From positions 1 through 33,542 of the forward strand of contig CAXCDZ010000003.1 in NCBI GenBank assembly GCA_963981525.1: a stretch of DNA of 33,542 nucleotides, in the 5' to 3' direction. Position 1 is the stretch's first letter; every line of letters starts with the position of its first letter. The notes beneath the pieces were generated by a model that searched no databases, was not told where the DNA came from, and worked only from the letters and a program-made list of their open reading frames with translations. Made by a program: the position numbers and the translations under genes. Positions 14,239-22,443 of the stretch are shown here, piece after piece. The stretch is from CAXCDZ01 sp963981525 (GTDB taxonomy: Bacteria; Patescibacteriota; Microgenomatia; UBA1400; UBA12108).

Positions 14239-15096
14239 ATGGAATCTCATAAGAACCAGTTTATCAAATATCTAGAGAAAAATGGTCGCGCAACTGCCAC
14301 CATCCTCGCCTACTCAAAGGATCTAGATCAGCTCATAGAATTTCTCGCAACTCTGGGAGTAACTGATGTTACCACCATCACCACCGAGAATCTCGAGGGC
14401 TTCAAGAACGACCTTAGCAGCAAACAATATACCCTCAAGAGTATCTCCCGCAAACTCAACTCCGTCAAAAGTCTCTTTAAGTATCTCCTCAGCGCAAATA
14501 TCGTCACCTCCTCCCCTGCCAACGGAGTCGCCCACCCCAAATACGAAATCACTCCTCCCCACGTTCTCTCTCCTCTCGAGTATCGCGCTCTACGTGACGC
14601 ATGCCGTGACGACGTTAGAATGTATGCCATTGTCGAGATTCTTCTCCAAACTGGCCTTCGTATTGGTGAGCTAGCCGGCATCCAACTCCAAGACATCACT
14701 CTGGAACAAAGCACCCTCAAGATCAGAGCCTTCGAGTCCCACGACTCTCGTCGCGTTCCTCTGAACAAAACCGCCAAGGAAGCCATCGAGATGTACGTCA
14801 AAGAGAGACCAAAAACCAAAAACACCACCCTTTTTATCACCAAAACCGGCAATCCCTTCTTGATTCGTAACATCCGCACCGCCATTAACCGCTACTTCCG
14901 CATCGCAGGGATCGAAGGAGCAAAGGTCAATGATCTCCGCCACACCTTCATCGTCGAACAGCTCAAGGCAGGAGTACCCCTGGTTGATCTTAGTAAAATG
15001 ATCGGCCACAAACGCCTCAGTACTACCGAGAAATACCTCCAGTTTCTTAACGGCAACAAATCAGAACCAAAGAAAATCAAAATCGCCGAACTTTAA
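14239..15096 (+). CDS. Xer-like tyrosine recombinase
   Basis: 285 residues: SAM-like core-binding N-terminal domain (1-95), catalytic domain after it. R141 (QTGLRIGELAG), R234 (NDLRHTF), H257 (IGHKRLSTTEKYL) and nucleophile Y266 are present. The His of the HxxR motif is Asn (N231), and the beta-hairpin Lys expected before RxVPL is not evident (IRAFESHDSRRVPL). Length and position in a housekeeping region suggest the chromosome-dimer resolution recombinase. Those substitutions leave activity and exact role open. A TATTAT box sits eight bases before the ATG, with no clear ribosome site. Confidence 0.85.
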   Translation: MESHKNQFIKYLEKNGRATATILAYSKDLDQLIEFLATLGVTDVTTITTENLEGFKNDLSSKQYTLKSISRKLNSVKSLFKYLLSANIVTSSPANGVAHPKYEITPPHVLSPLEYRALRDACRDDVRMYAIVEILLQTGLRIGELAGIQLQDITLEQSTLKIRAFESHDSRRVPLNKTAKEAIEMYVKERPKTKNTTLFITKTGNPFLIRNIRTAINRYFRIAGIEGAKVNDLRHTFIVEQLKAGVPLVDLSKMIGHKRLSTTEKYLQFLNGNKSEPKKIKIAEL

Positions 15097-15108
15097 TCCT
15101 CCGAAGGT

Positions 15109-15288
15109 CTAGATCTTCACCTTCTTCGTCTCCTTAATCAGCTTCGCATTCTCCACTAGCACTACTTGCTTATTCCTATCCACTACCATATACCTCTCTC
15201 CCGCTTGCCCTGAGAGCGCATTCATCCGATCCCAGAACATCTCATCCCCCGCTTGCATTATTGTTTTTTTGGTTATCTTTATTTTCAT
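15109..15288 (-). CDS. small hypothetical protein
   Basis: 59 residues starting MKIKITKKTIMQAGDEMFWDRM and ending in a Lys-rich tail. No family recognised. A longer frame to 15369 would run through tRNA-Ile and is rejected. It follows the tRNA by 23 bases on the same strand and is convergent with the recombinase gene. The frame has reasonable coding character, but the protein is short, so confidence is moderate. Confidence 0.5.
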   Translation of the reverse strand: MKIKITKKTIMQAGDEMFWDRMNALSGQAGERYMVVDRNKQVVLVENAKLIKETKKVKI

Positions 15289-15311
15289 ATATAGATACTG
15301 TCTATTATGGG

Positions 15312-15383
15312 TGGGCTGGGGAGGACTTGAACCCCCAACCAACGTTGTATAAGAACGCCGCTCTACCATTGAGCTACCAGCCC
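15312..15383 (-). tRNA. tRNA-Ile(UAU)
   Basis: A 72-base cloverleaf: acceptor GGGCTGG/CCAGCCC, D arm GCTC-AATGGTA-GAGC, anticodon stem GCGTT/AACGT, loop CTTATAC giving anticodon TAT, T arm GGGGG-TTCAAGT-CCTCC, discriminator A73, no encoded CCA. The TAT anticodon reads AUA directly. Most bacteria read AUA with a lysidine-modified CAU tRNA instead. It lies 28 bases downstream of an HTH/LAGLIDADG-like gene on the same strand. Confidence 0.88.
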
Positions 15384-15411
15384 ACGTACCAGATCATATT
15401 CTACCACTTAA

Positions 15412-16065
15412 TCAATACATTCGAGACAACACTTCCATCCCTGCAAAAACTGGTCTGGCATACTTCACTCCTCCAGATATTACATTGCATGTACCATGTC
15501 CCCAACTCATTCTTGTCAACTTAGAATAATAACTATCTTTTATATACGGATTCACAAAATGACTCTTTTCAAGTCCGGTGACATTCATCCAATATCTCAC
15601 CTCATCATCTATTATCATGTCTTTGTATAAGTGTAGTCTTATTCGTATTTTTTCTTTCGGAAATCCCAAAGAAGACATCAACCATTTTAAATAAAACTTA
15701 ATCATTCTTGGATCTGTATTAGCGAACGTCAGCTCAGAATATTTAGTTTTTCCTCCTTCTCCCCAGTACAAAGCAAGACCTACCAGATACAGCTCTCGTT
15801 TGCTCAAAGATCCAATTTCTGCGTTTTGAATATTTAGTGCATCACTAAATGCCTTTTCCCTCTTTTTCTTCATCGTCTCTCGAAATTTCTCCGCTACAAC
15901 TTCATTGTGTTGCAGCTTATATATCTGTTCTTTTGTTAGTGGATAGTCCCTCAACCACAAACTCAACGAGCTCTTACTCACTTCTATTTTTTTCTTTATC
16001 GCCGAATAACTCCACCCCAATCTCCGTAATCGTAGTGCCTCCTCATGTTCTTTTCTTTTTGCCAC
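15412..16065 (-). CDS. HTH plus LAGLIDADG-like protein (paralog of the 3858 gene)
   Basis: 217 residues with the same architecture as the 3858-4538 protein: N-terminal helix-turn-helix (SYSAIKKKIEVSKSSLSLWLRDYPLTKEQIYKLQ), then RELYLVGLALYWGEGGK as a candidate LAGLIDADG helix with GEG, then TDPRMIKFYLKWLMSSLGF and strands IRIRLHLY. One motif suggests a homodimer. The GTG start lies five bases after TAAATA, itself 18 bases from TTGACA, a leaderless-like promoter. It ends 28 bases before tRNA-Ile(UAU). The endonuclease function is inferred from motif shape and tRNA association. Confidence 0.55.
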   Translation of the reverse strand: MAKRKEHEEALRLRRLGWSYSAIKKKIEVSKSSLSLWLRDYPLTKEQIYKLQHNEVVAEKFRETMKKKREKAFSDALNIQNAEIGSLSKRELYLVGLALYWGEGGKTKYSELTFANTDPRMIKFYLKWLMSSLGFPKEKIRIRLHLYKDMIIDDEVRYWMNVTGLEKSHFVNPYIKDSYYSKLTRMSWGHGTCNVISGGVKYARPVFAGMEVLSRMY

Positions 16066-16103
16066 ACCTCTATTTACCCAAATCTAACCCAAAATGTCAA
16101 GTG

Positions 16104-18431
16104 TTATAACCTCGCCCTCTTCCCGATCTCTACCTCCAGAATATTCTTATCCTTCCCGTACTTCAAACGTGACAACTTCTTAATCATCTCCGCGAGTTTA
16201 GGATTAGCTAGCTTACGCTCTGCATCGATATCACGTGTCAGGTCCATCGAGAACGGAGGCATCGGCTCATTATCAACAATTGTTTTTACGAATGTATGAT
16301 ATCGCTCCACGTTCGTGAGGTCTGACTCACTAAACGTTGGCGAGAACTCATGCTGGAGAAAATTAGCATCCTGCACACCTACTCGGAATGAGGCTAGCGT
16401 TCCCACATTCCCAAACACAGCATTCTTTACCTCCTCGTCAATCTGACCAATAAACTGGTTAGCCACAATCAGATTCAAGTGATATTTACGAGCCTCACTT
16501 AAGATGGTTGCAAAATCAGGGGTGGCAAAATTCTGGAACTCGTCAACATAGAGGTTAAAATCACGTCGTTCGGCCTCCGGAATATCTTGCCTACTCATTG
16601 CCGCAATCAAGATTTTAGGGATCAAGATTAGTCCCAAGAATGCCGAGTTCTCCTCCCCAATTCTCCCCTTTGCGAGATTAATTAAGAGGATCTTCCCATC
16701 ATCCATTACCTGCCGAAAATCAAATGCCGACTCAGACTGCCCAATAATATTCCTCATCATCTTGTCAGTAATAAATCGACCAAACTTACTAACAATATAA
16801 TCCAACACCTCTGATTTATGAAAGTCACTGGTCTGCGCGATCTGATCCGTCCAATACCGCTTAACCATCGGATCCTGGATCTTGGGCAAGAGTTCCTGCA
16901 CGAATTTGGCGTCTGTTAACACCCTCACTACCTCGATAAAAGTCGCCCCCGGCTCACTCATCACAGTTAACATTGCGTTACGTATAGCATGCTCAAACCT
17001 AGGACCAATAATACCTGTCTTGTGTGGATCGTACAGTTTGTACATCAGGTTAATAATCGAGCTCGAGACAAAGTGTTTCTGCTCCTCAGTGTGTGCCTCG
17101 ATCATGTTTAGTCCCATCGGGCGCTCAGTATCAAACGGATCAAAATAGATTACATCCTCAGCTCGCTCTGGCGGAATATACTCGAGTATCTTCTCCACCG
17201 TATCATGCGGATCAATAAAACAAACCCCTTTACCAGCCCGGATGTCCTGCAGGATCATATCCATCATAAACTCAGATTTACCCACACCCGTCTTTCCGAT
17301 GATATACATATGCCTTGCCCTATCAGCATCAGACAGATAGATGTCACGTGAGAGCCCACGATACACACTCTTCCCGAGAAACAATCCCTCGTGCGGGATC
17401 TTAGATGGTGCTGGCGCTGACTTGGAGTTGAGCCAGTTGATATGAGGTGTCTCGACTTGTTTATTAGGAAAGTGAAAAATCGTTGCCAGCTCTTCTGCGT
17501 TAAGTACTGACTTTCCATTAAACATTGCCTGATATCGATAGATAAAATCCGTCATAAATAAACGCTTGAGCCAGATTTTTTGCTTCGTCAACTTATTATA
17601 AGGACCCGAGAACTGTGCCATCGTTCCCGAGAACTGTGCCATCAGAGTTTTGGCTTCCTTTTTTGTTGGTGCATTCACCACTAACCTGATCGAAACCTCA
17701 AATCCCGCCTTTCCAGTTGATCTCTCGATCGCCTCCAGAGATCTGGGGTCTACAGAATGTGTAGCGCTCTCTGGATTACTCTCATCCTTTTTGGAACTGC
17801 TAATAAACCCTTGCCCTGATGAGGACCACTTACCTCCAGCTGGCGAGACCACGATCTGGAGCATCCCACCCTCTCCATCGCGCATCTTTGCCATAAATGA
17901 AGTGATCGACGAGAGTGGATCAGTCGGTAAATCACGAAATGATTGGAGCGGATAAAATCCTGCATTTTTCTTAACAAGTGATTTGTACTCTACTTTCCCC
18001 TCTTCCGTAAATATCGTTGGCTCCTCGACCGTCTTAATCTGCGCACCTGGATATGCCCCGTGAATCTGCTTCTCAACTAGATCCATCAACTCCTTTGGAG
18101 CCGACACATAAAATCTAATATCTTCCTTACTCCCCACTATCTCAAAGCTAATCGCATGCTCTGATTGCAAGAAAGAATACCACTCATCATTTTTGACAGA
18201 ATACAAAGAAGCAAACATCTGCTCTGCCGCGTCTATCTTGATCTCATTGTCCCTGGGCAACTTAATCTCTAGAGTCACAAAAGAGAGCGAATACTCCTCA
18301 CGTCCTCGATTGCGAAACCATAATACAAACGCATAGCCCAACGAAAATAGTCCTGCCATCCCTGCCGCTGCAAACACCAACATATAAGCAATATTGGTCA
18401 CTAGCGTCGAGAACTGATCTAATCCATTCAT
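16104..18431 (-). CDS. VirD4/TraG-like type IV secretion coupling ATPase
   Basis: 775 residues. An N-terminal membrane span (NIAYMLVFAAAGMAGLFSLGYAFVLWF) is followed by a roughly 300-residue domain and an FtsK/VirD4-type ATPase: Walker A GKTGVGKSEF at about 377-386, FIDPHDTVEKILEYIPP, and Walker B-like LYVDEFQNF at about 629. It ends in the ANQFIGQI...FGNVGTLASFRVG stretch typical of coupling proteins. Such ATPases pump DNA or protein across the membrane; members are widespread in Patescibacteria without a full conjugation operon. The upstream gene overlaps it by four bases (ATGA) and GGAGG precedes the start. Confidence 0.85.
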   Translation of the reverse strand: MNGLDQFSTLVTNIAYMLVFAAAGMAGLFSLGYAFVLWFRNRGREEYSLSFVTLEIKLPRDNEIKIDAAEQMFASLYSVKNDEWYSFLQSEHAISFEIVGSKEDIRFYVSAPKELMDLVEKQIHGAYPGAQIKTVEEPTIFTEEGKVEYKSLVKKNAGFYPLQSFRDLPTDPLSSITSFMAKMRDGEGGMLQIVVSPAGGKWSSSGQGFISSSKKDESNPESATHSVDPRSLEAIERSTGKAGFEVSIRLVVNAPTKKEAKTLMAQFSGTMAQFSGPYNKLTKQKIWLKRLFMTDFIYRYQAMFNGKSVLNAEELATIFHFPNKQVETPHINWLNSKSAPAPSKIPHEGLFLGKSVYRGLSRDIYLSDADRARHMYIIGKTGVGKSEFMMDMILQDIRAGKGVCFIDPHDTVEKILEYIPPERAEDVIYFDPFDTERPMGLNMIEAHTEEQKHFVSSSIINLMYKLYDPHKTGIIGPRFEHAIRNAMLTVMSEPGATFIEVVRVLTDAKFVQELLPKIQDPMVKRYWTDQIAQTSDFHKSEVLDYIVSKFGRFITDKMMRNIIGQSESAFDFRQVMDDGKILLINLAKGRIGEENSAFLGLILIPKILIAAMSRQDIPEAERRDFNLYVDEFQNFATPDFATILSEARKYHLNLIVANQFIGQIDEEVKNAVFGNVGTLASFRVGVQDANFLQHEFSPTFSESDLTNVERYHTFVKTIVDNEPMPPFSMDLTRDIDAERKLANPKLAEMIKKLSRLKYGKDKNILEVEIGKRARL

Positions 18432-18811
18432 TTTTTAACCTCCGGAATATCTTGCAATGATACTCTCATACCTAGTCGCTTTAATTGCTTAATTCTCCTC
18501 ATCGCCCATGCTACCAACCAGGTAATACTGTTCTCGATAGGCGCTCTCTTCCCCTTACTCATTCCAACTTGCGTCACTGGCAAATTAATTGGAGGTTGCT
18601 GACTATCATCTTGTTGCACTATCACAGTATCATCCTGTACTCCAGGTGCTCCCTTTGGGATCCGCGCAAACCTTTTCTCAATCTTCTCCATCCAGCTCTC
18701 TACCTCCAGATTTTCCTCTTCTTTTTGTGGCAACTCTACACTAGGCATGGGATCAACTACTGCCTCTCGCACTCCTTCAATTATCTCTTTTTTCTTGCCA
18801 ATTTCTACCAC
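18428..18811 (-). CDS. hypothetical partner of the VirD4-like ATPase
   Basis: 127 residues from the second GTG, five bases after AGGAGG; the first GTG (18817) is too close to that site. No family recognised. It is acidic and helical at the N-terminus and basic at the C-terminus (WAMRRIKQLKRLGMRVSL), with a Gln/Pro-rich middle. It overlaps the ATPase start by four bases, so the two are translationally coupled and probably work together. A TATAAT (18826-18831, minus strand) lies just upstream. Confidence 0.65.
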   Translation of the reverse strand: MVEIGKKKEIIEGVREAVVDPMPSVELPQKEEENLEVESWMEKIEKRFARIPKGAPGVQDDTVIVQQDDSQQPPINLPVTQVGMSKGKRAPIENSITWLVAWAMRRIKQLKRLGMRVSLQDIPEVKK

Positions 18812-18918
18812 AAACACCTCCTATTATTATAATATTGTGCAGTCACTCCATAGCTTTATGCGACGGGTGATACATTCATTATACGGCAATTCTCAGCTTC
18901 TTACCCTGACTAACTTTC

Positions 18919-19449
18919 TTAGTAATCAAGCCCCTTCACTGCCTTCTCTCCTTTATCAAACGGATGCTTAATTTTCTTACACTCCGTCACAAGATCAGCA
19001 CCTGCGAGGATGGTCCTCGCAGGATCAGTTCCCATTCTTCCTGTCATCACTATGTGCGTCTCTCCTCTCTCCTCTACTAGCTTCACAATCTCCTCTTCAC
19101 TTAACAACTCATCTCCCATCGTATTAATAATCTCATCTAACACCAACACATCCACCTCACCCATCAACTCTCTAGATTTTTTGAATGCTGCCTGTGCAGC
19201 CTGCTTGTGCTCCTCGGGTGTCCCGTGGTCTGTTGGCAACTGATAAAACCCACTCCCTAATGGATAGATCTTAATATTCTCAAATTTCTCCCCCAGCTTA
19301 TGCTCCGCAACCGGCCATCTCTCCTCCTTGTACCACTGCACTATCGCGACCTTCATCCCCGTTAATGCCGCCCGCACCGCAACACCCAACGCGGCTGAGG
19401 TCTTCCCCTTTCCCTCACCCGTAAATATATAAAATAATCCCTTACTCAT
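18919..19449 (-). CDS. cobO: CobO/BtuR-like cob(I)alamin adenosyltransferase
   Basis: 176 residues with the CobA/CobO/BtuR pattern: P-loop GEGKGKTSAALG near residue 11, VAIVQWYKEERWP, VLVLDEIINTMGDELLSEEE and VMTGR. The enzyme moves adenosyl from ATP to cobalamin, making adenosylcobalamin. The three nearby B12-dependent ribonucleotide reductases need exactly this cofactor, so it probably serves them through salvage. Its start overlaps the maf stop by four bases (ATGA), indicating translational coupling. The usual order of CobO motifs is complete. Confidence 0.9.
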   Translation of the reverse strand: MSKGLFYIFTGEGKGKTSAALGVAVRAALTGMKVAIVQWYKEERWPVAEHKLGEKFENIKIYPLGSGFYQLPTDHGTPEEHKQAAQAAFKKSRELMGEVDVLVLDEIINTMGDELLSEEEIVKLVEERGETHIVMTGRMGTDPARTILAGADLVTECKKIKHPFDKGEKAVKGLDY

Positions 19450-20093
19450 TCTTCGAGTCCTATCTTCTCTCCTATTATCTCGATCTCCACCTGCTTAGGA
19501 TCTACCTCTATCACCACTCCCATCTCCTCAAGTAATTGGGCAGTTAATACTACCGGCATCCCAATAATCGCCGAGAATACGCCAGTTTGCTCCATCACCC
19601 ACTCTTTTGCTCCTCCTTGAATCGCATAACACCCCGCAAACCCTTTCCATTTCCCGTCCGTAATATACTGCGTGAGCTCTTGCTCACTAACATCCCGGAA
19701 TCTCACCTCTCCCACTGCACTCCCCACCGCTCGCTCACCTGTCAATGAGTCTACGACTGCCACTCCTGTCACGACCTCATGACTCTTCCCAATCAACTTC
19801 AAGAGGATCTCTCTAGCTTCATCCTCGCTATGTGCCTTCCCTAATATCTCGCCATTCATACCTGCCTGCGCAGGCAGGCTCACCACCGTATCCCCCCCGA
19901 TCACTAGCGCGTCCTCCTCACTACTTATTGCCAAAGCTTTCTGCAACGCCAGCTCCTCAACTAACTCTCGCGGATTCTCGCACGCAATACTCGACTCATC
20001 AAACCCAGATTCCTGGATCGCGTACTCCACACCGAGTCTGGTCAGGATCTCACTTCGCCTTGGTGACTTACTCGCCAGAATTATATTTTGCAT
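19446..20093 (-). CDS. maf: Maf-like nucleotide pyrophosphatase
   Basis: 215 residues. Maf signatures: N-terminal ILASKSPRRSEILTRLG, then VIGGDTVV, GEILGKAHSEDEAREIL, SHEVVTGVAV and GKWKGFAGCYAIQGGA. Maf proteins hydrolyse non-canonical or excess (d)NTPs. An extra stretch SLPAQAGMN lies between GDTVV and GEILGK; it is encoded around an 18-bp perfect palindrome (19861-19878) and seems to be an in-frame insertion. The gene lies between nrdJ-1 (nine bases away) and cobO (overlap), within a dNTP-supply operon. Confidence 0.92.
   Translation of the reverse strand: MQNIILASKSPRRSEILTRLGVEYAIQESGFDESSIACENPRELVEELALQKALAISSEEDALVIGGDTVVSLPAQAGMNGEILGKAHSEDEAREILLKLIGKSHEVVTGVAVVDSLTGERAVGSAVGEVRFRDVSEQELTQYITDGKWKGFAGCYAIQGGAKEWVMEQTGVFSAIIGMPVVLTAQLLEEMGVVIEVDPKQVEIEIIGEKIGLEE
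19861..19878. repeat. 18-bp perfect palindrome inserted in maf
   Basis: CCTGCCTGCGCAGGCAGG is a perfect inverted repeat with no spacer. It encodes LPAQAG within maf, where family members normally have a short loop. Confidence 0.75.
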
Positions 20094-20102
20094 TTTCTTA
20101 TT

Positions 20103-22433
20103 CTACCCCCCGCATACCGAATATCCACATCCATAACACTTCGAGCACCCTTCCTCTTTCACAAGCTTTGCTCCGCACTCTGGGCACGCATTCGCATGAG
20201 TTTCTCCGTTTCTCCGTTTCTCCGTTTCTCCGTTTTTTTTACGTTCAGCTAACGTTTCGCTTCTAATCTTACTTTGTATAATTTGCTTTGCCCCTGACTC
20301 ACCGACACGCTGACTCGCTGATCCGACAGACAATATCTGCCCCTCAATACTCCCATCACGGTAACACGTAATCCCTTTACATCCTGCTTTCCATGCACTC
20401 ATATACGCATCCCCCACCTCCTCGATCGTCGCCGTAGAGGGGAAGTTGATAGTCTTACTCACCGCATTATCAGTATAACTCTGCCATGCAGCCTGCATGC
20501 TTATATGCCACTCGGGCTTGATATCATGTGCCGTCCTGTAAACTTGCTTTACTTCTTCTGGCACACCGGACACGTGAGAGAGACTCCCCTCGCGCACTAC
20601 GTCACGTATTATCCTGTCACGCACCTTATGTTCCGGATCTCCGTCTGCCCATTTAGATACCTCCAACTCCCTCTCAAAATATTGGTTAATATAGGAGAGT
20701 CCCGCCTCTTCCACCACGTTCTTAGTGTATGCGAGAGCAAACACCGGCTCGATCCCGCTCGACGCTCCCGCTAACATCGAGATACTCCCAGTCGGCGCAA
20801 TCGTCGTGATCGCGACATTACGAACCTTCCGCGCCCCTAGCGAAGCCTTAGGCGAAGTGGGGTTAGCAAACGACGACTCACTCCAACGCGGGAACTCTCC
20901 TTTTTCACGCGCTAGCTCCACACTCATCTCCCAACTTACCTCTTGGATATACTTCGCAACTTTGCGAGCTAACTTGACCCCTTCTTTACCGTCATACGCC
21001 ACTCGCAGTTGGTATAGCATGTCCGCCCACCCCATTACCCCCAGCCCAATCCGACGATTAGCTTTCACAGTTTTCGTAATCTGCGGGAGTGGGTACTTAC
21101 ACGCATCAATCACATTATCAAGCATCCTCACTCCCACTCGCACTGTATGCTTGAGCTTATCCCAATCAATTTCTTTCCGTACTCCATTTGCTGTATGCTG
21201 CTTGCCATCTCGCACATGTCGTGCGAGATTAACCGATCCCAGATTACACGCATCAAAAGGATGAAGTGGCTGCTCTCCACATGGATTAGTCGAGTCAATC
21301 TCGCCGAACGCTTCTTTAAGCGGATTATTCTTGTTAATTGGATCCAGGAATATGAGCCCTGGGTCACCAGTGCGCCATGCTAACGTCACTAATTGGTTAT
21401 AAAGACTCCTCGCCCGCACCACCGTTACCACCTTCCCATCTCTAGGGTTCTTGAGCTCCCACTCACGGTCACGATCCACTGCCCTCATAAACTTATCTCT
21501 CACTCCTACCGAGATATTAAAGTTCGCAATCTCCCCAGTCTCTTGTTTTGCCGAGATAAACTCCATAATGTCAGGGTGATCAATATTCAGAATCCCCATA
21601 TTCGCCCCTCTCTTCTTCCCTCCCTGCATCACTTGTCTAGTCGCAATATCAAAAACTTTCATAAATGATATAGGGCCAGTCGCAAATCCTCCCGATGACT
21701 TTGTAATCACGTCGCCTCTGGGCCTAAGATTAGAGAAGTTAAATCCAGTTCCTCCTCCTTTTTGATGGACCATCGCCATCCACTTCACCGCATCAAATAT
21801 TCCCTCCATCGAATCCTCGACTGGGAGCACAAAACAGCTAGCCAGTTGAGATTGCGGAGTCCCCGCATTGTTAAGTGTTCTCCCAGCGGGCAAGAATTCT
21901 AGCTTACTCATCACCTCATAAAATTCCTGCTCAACTTGCTTTCTTTTTTCTTTCTTTTCCACTTTTGCCAAGTTACGTGCCACGCGGTGAAACAGCTCAC
22001 TTGGCGTCTCCACCACTACCCCGTCCTCGTTCTTCAAGAGAAACCTACTCTCCATAATCTTGAGTTGATTTACCGAAAAATCAAGATCATCCTTCACTCC
22101 CAGCTGCCTCTCCGCTCGTCGGTCTTGACTTCTTTTTTCTCGATACAGAATATATGCCTTTGCAGTTTTGTAATATCCTGCTGCCATAAGAACTTGTTCA
22201 ACTATGTCCTGAACCTGCTCGACTGATGGAATCTTGTGATCTGATTTAACTAGCAGAGTTACCGCAATCTCAGCTAGTCTCCTCGCCTCCTTCTTAGCTT
22301 GTGGTGAGCCTGCCGAACCATACTCTCCAGTCTCTACCCCTGCTCGCACGATCACCTCCACCAGCTTAGACTGGTCAAATATAACCTCTCTCCCATCTCG
22401 TTTGATTATTTTTTTGATCATCTTATCTTTCAT
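20103..22433 (-). CDS. nrdJ: B12-dependent ribonucleotide reductase with ATP cone (nrdJ-1)
   Basis: 776 residues. Residues 5-100 are an ATP-cone (KIIKRDGREVIFDQSKLVEVI), the allosteric nucleotide site. The class II catalytic barrel follows, with LASCFVLPVEDSMEGIF, GGGTGFNFSNLRPRGD, uninterrupted NPCGEQPLHPFDACNLGSVNL, and APTGSISMLAGASSGIEP. The C-terminal zinc/redox module is CPECGAKLVKEEGCSKCYGCGYSVC. It makes dNTPs using adenosylcobalamin. Unlike its two upstream paralogs it carries no intein. The linker before the zinc module is built from two tandem octanucleotide repeats (20201-20232, 20295-20326). The start could be ATG 22433 or the ATG four codons later. A structured leader precedes it. 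Confidence 0.93.
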   Translation of the reverse strand: MKDKMIKKIIKRDGREVIFDQSKLVEVIVRAGVETGEYGSAGSPQAKKEARRLAEIAVTLLVKSDHKIPSVEQVQDIVEQVLMAAGYYKTAKAYILYREKRSQDRRAERQLGVKDDLDFSVNQLKIMESRFLLKNEDGVVVETPSELFHRVARNLAKVEKKEKRKQVEQEFYEVMSKLEFLPAGRTLNNAGTPQSQLASCFVLPVEDSMEGIFDAVKWMAMVHQKGGGTGFNFSNLRPRGDVITKSSGGFATGPISFMKVFDIATRQVMQGGKKRGANMGILNIDHPDIMEFISAKQETGEIANFNISVGVRDKFMRAVDRDREWELKNPRDGKVVTVVRARSLYNQLVTLAWRTGDPGLIFLDPINKNNPLKEAFGEIDSTNPCGEQPLHPFDACNLGSVNLARHVRDGKQHTANGVRKEIDWDKLKHTVRVGVRMLDNVIDACKYPLPQITKTVKANRRIGLGVMGWADMLYQLRVAYDGKEGVKLARKVAKYIQEVSWEMSVELAREKGEFPRWSESSFANPTSPKASLGARKVRNVAITTIAPTGSISMLAGASSGIEPVFALAYTKNVVEEAGLSYINQYFERELEVSKWADGDPEHKVRDRIIRDVVREGSLSHVSGVPEEVKQVYRTAHDIKPEWHISMQAAWQSYTDNAVSKTINFPSTATIEEVGDAYMSAWKAGCKGITCYRDGSIEGQILSVGSASQRVGESGAKQIIQSKIRSETLAERKKNGETEKRRNGETHANACPECGAKLVKEEGCSKCYGCGYSVCGG
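20201..20232. repeat. four tandem copies of an octanucleotide in nrdJ-1
   Basis: TTTCTCCG repeated four times without error, followed by a T-run. It encodes the charged NGETEKRRNGET linker just before the C-terminal cysteine module. A change of one unit would shift the reading frame. Confidence 0.85.
20295..20326. repeat. tandem octanucleotide repeat, locus C (in nrdJ-1)
   Basis: Units TGACTCAC, CGACACGC, TGACTCGC and TGATCCGA, coding for part of SVGSASQRVGESG in the linker after the catalytic domain. Same family as loci A, B and D. Confidence 0.7.
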
Positions 22434-22443
22434 TAATAATTTT

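Noticed and set aside
15289..15369. N-terminal extension of the small gene at 15109
   Set aside because: It translates tRNA-Ile sequence; the real start is the internal ATG at 15288.
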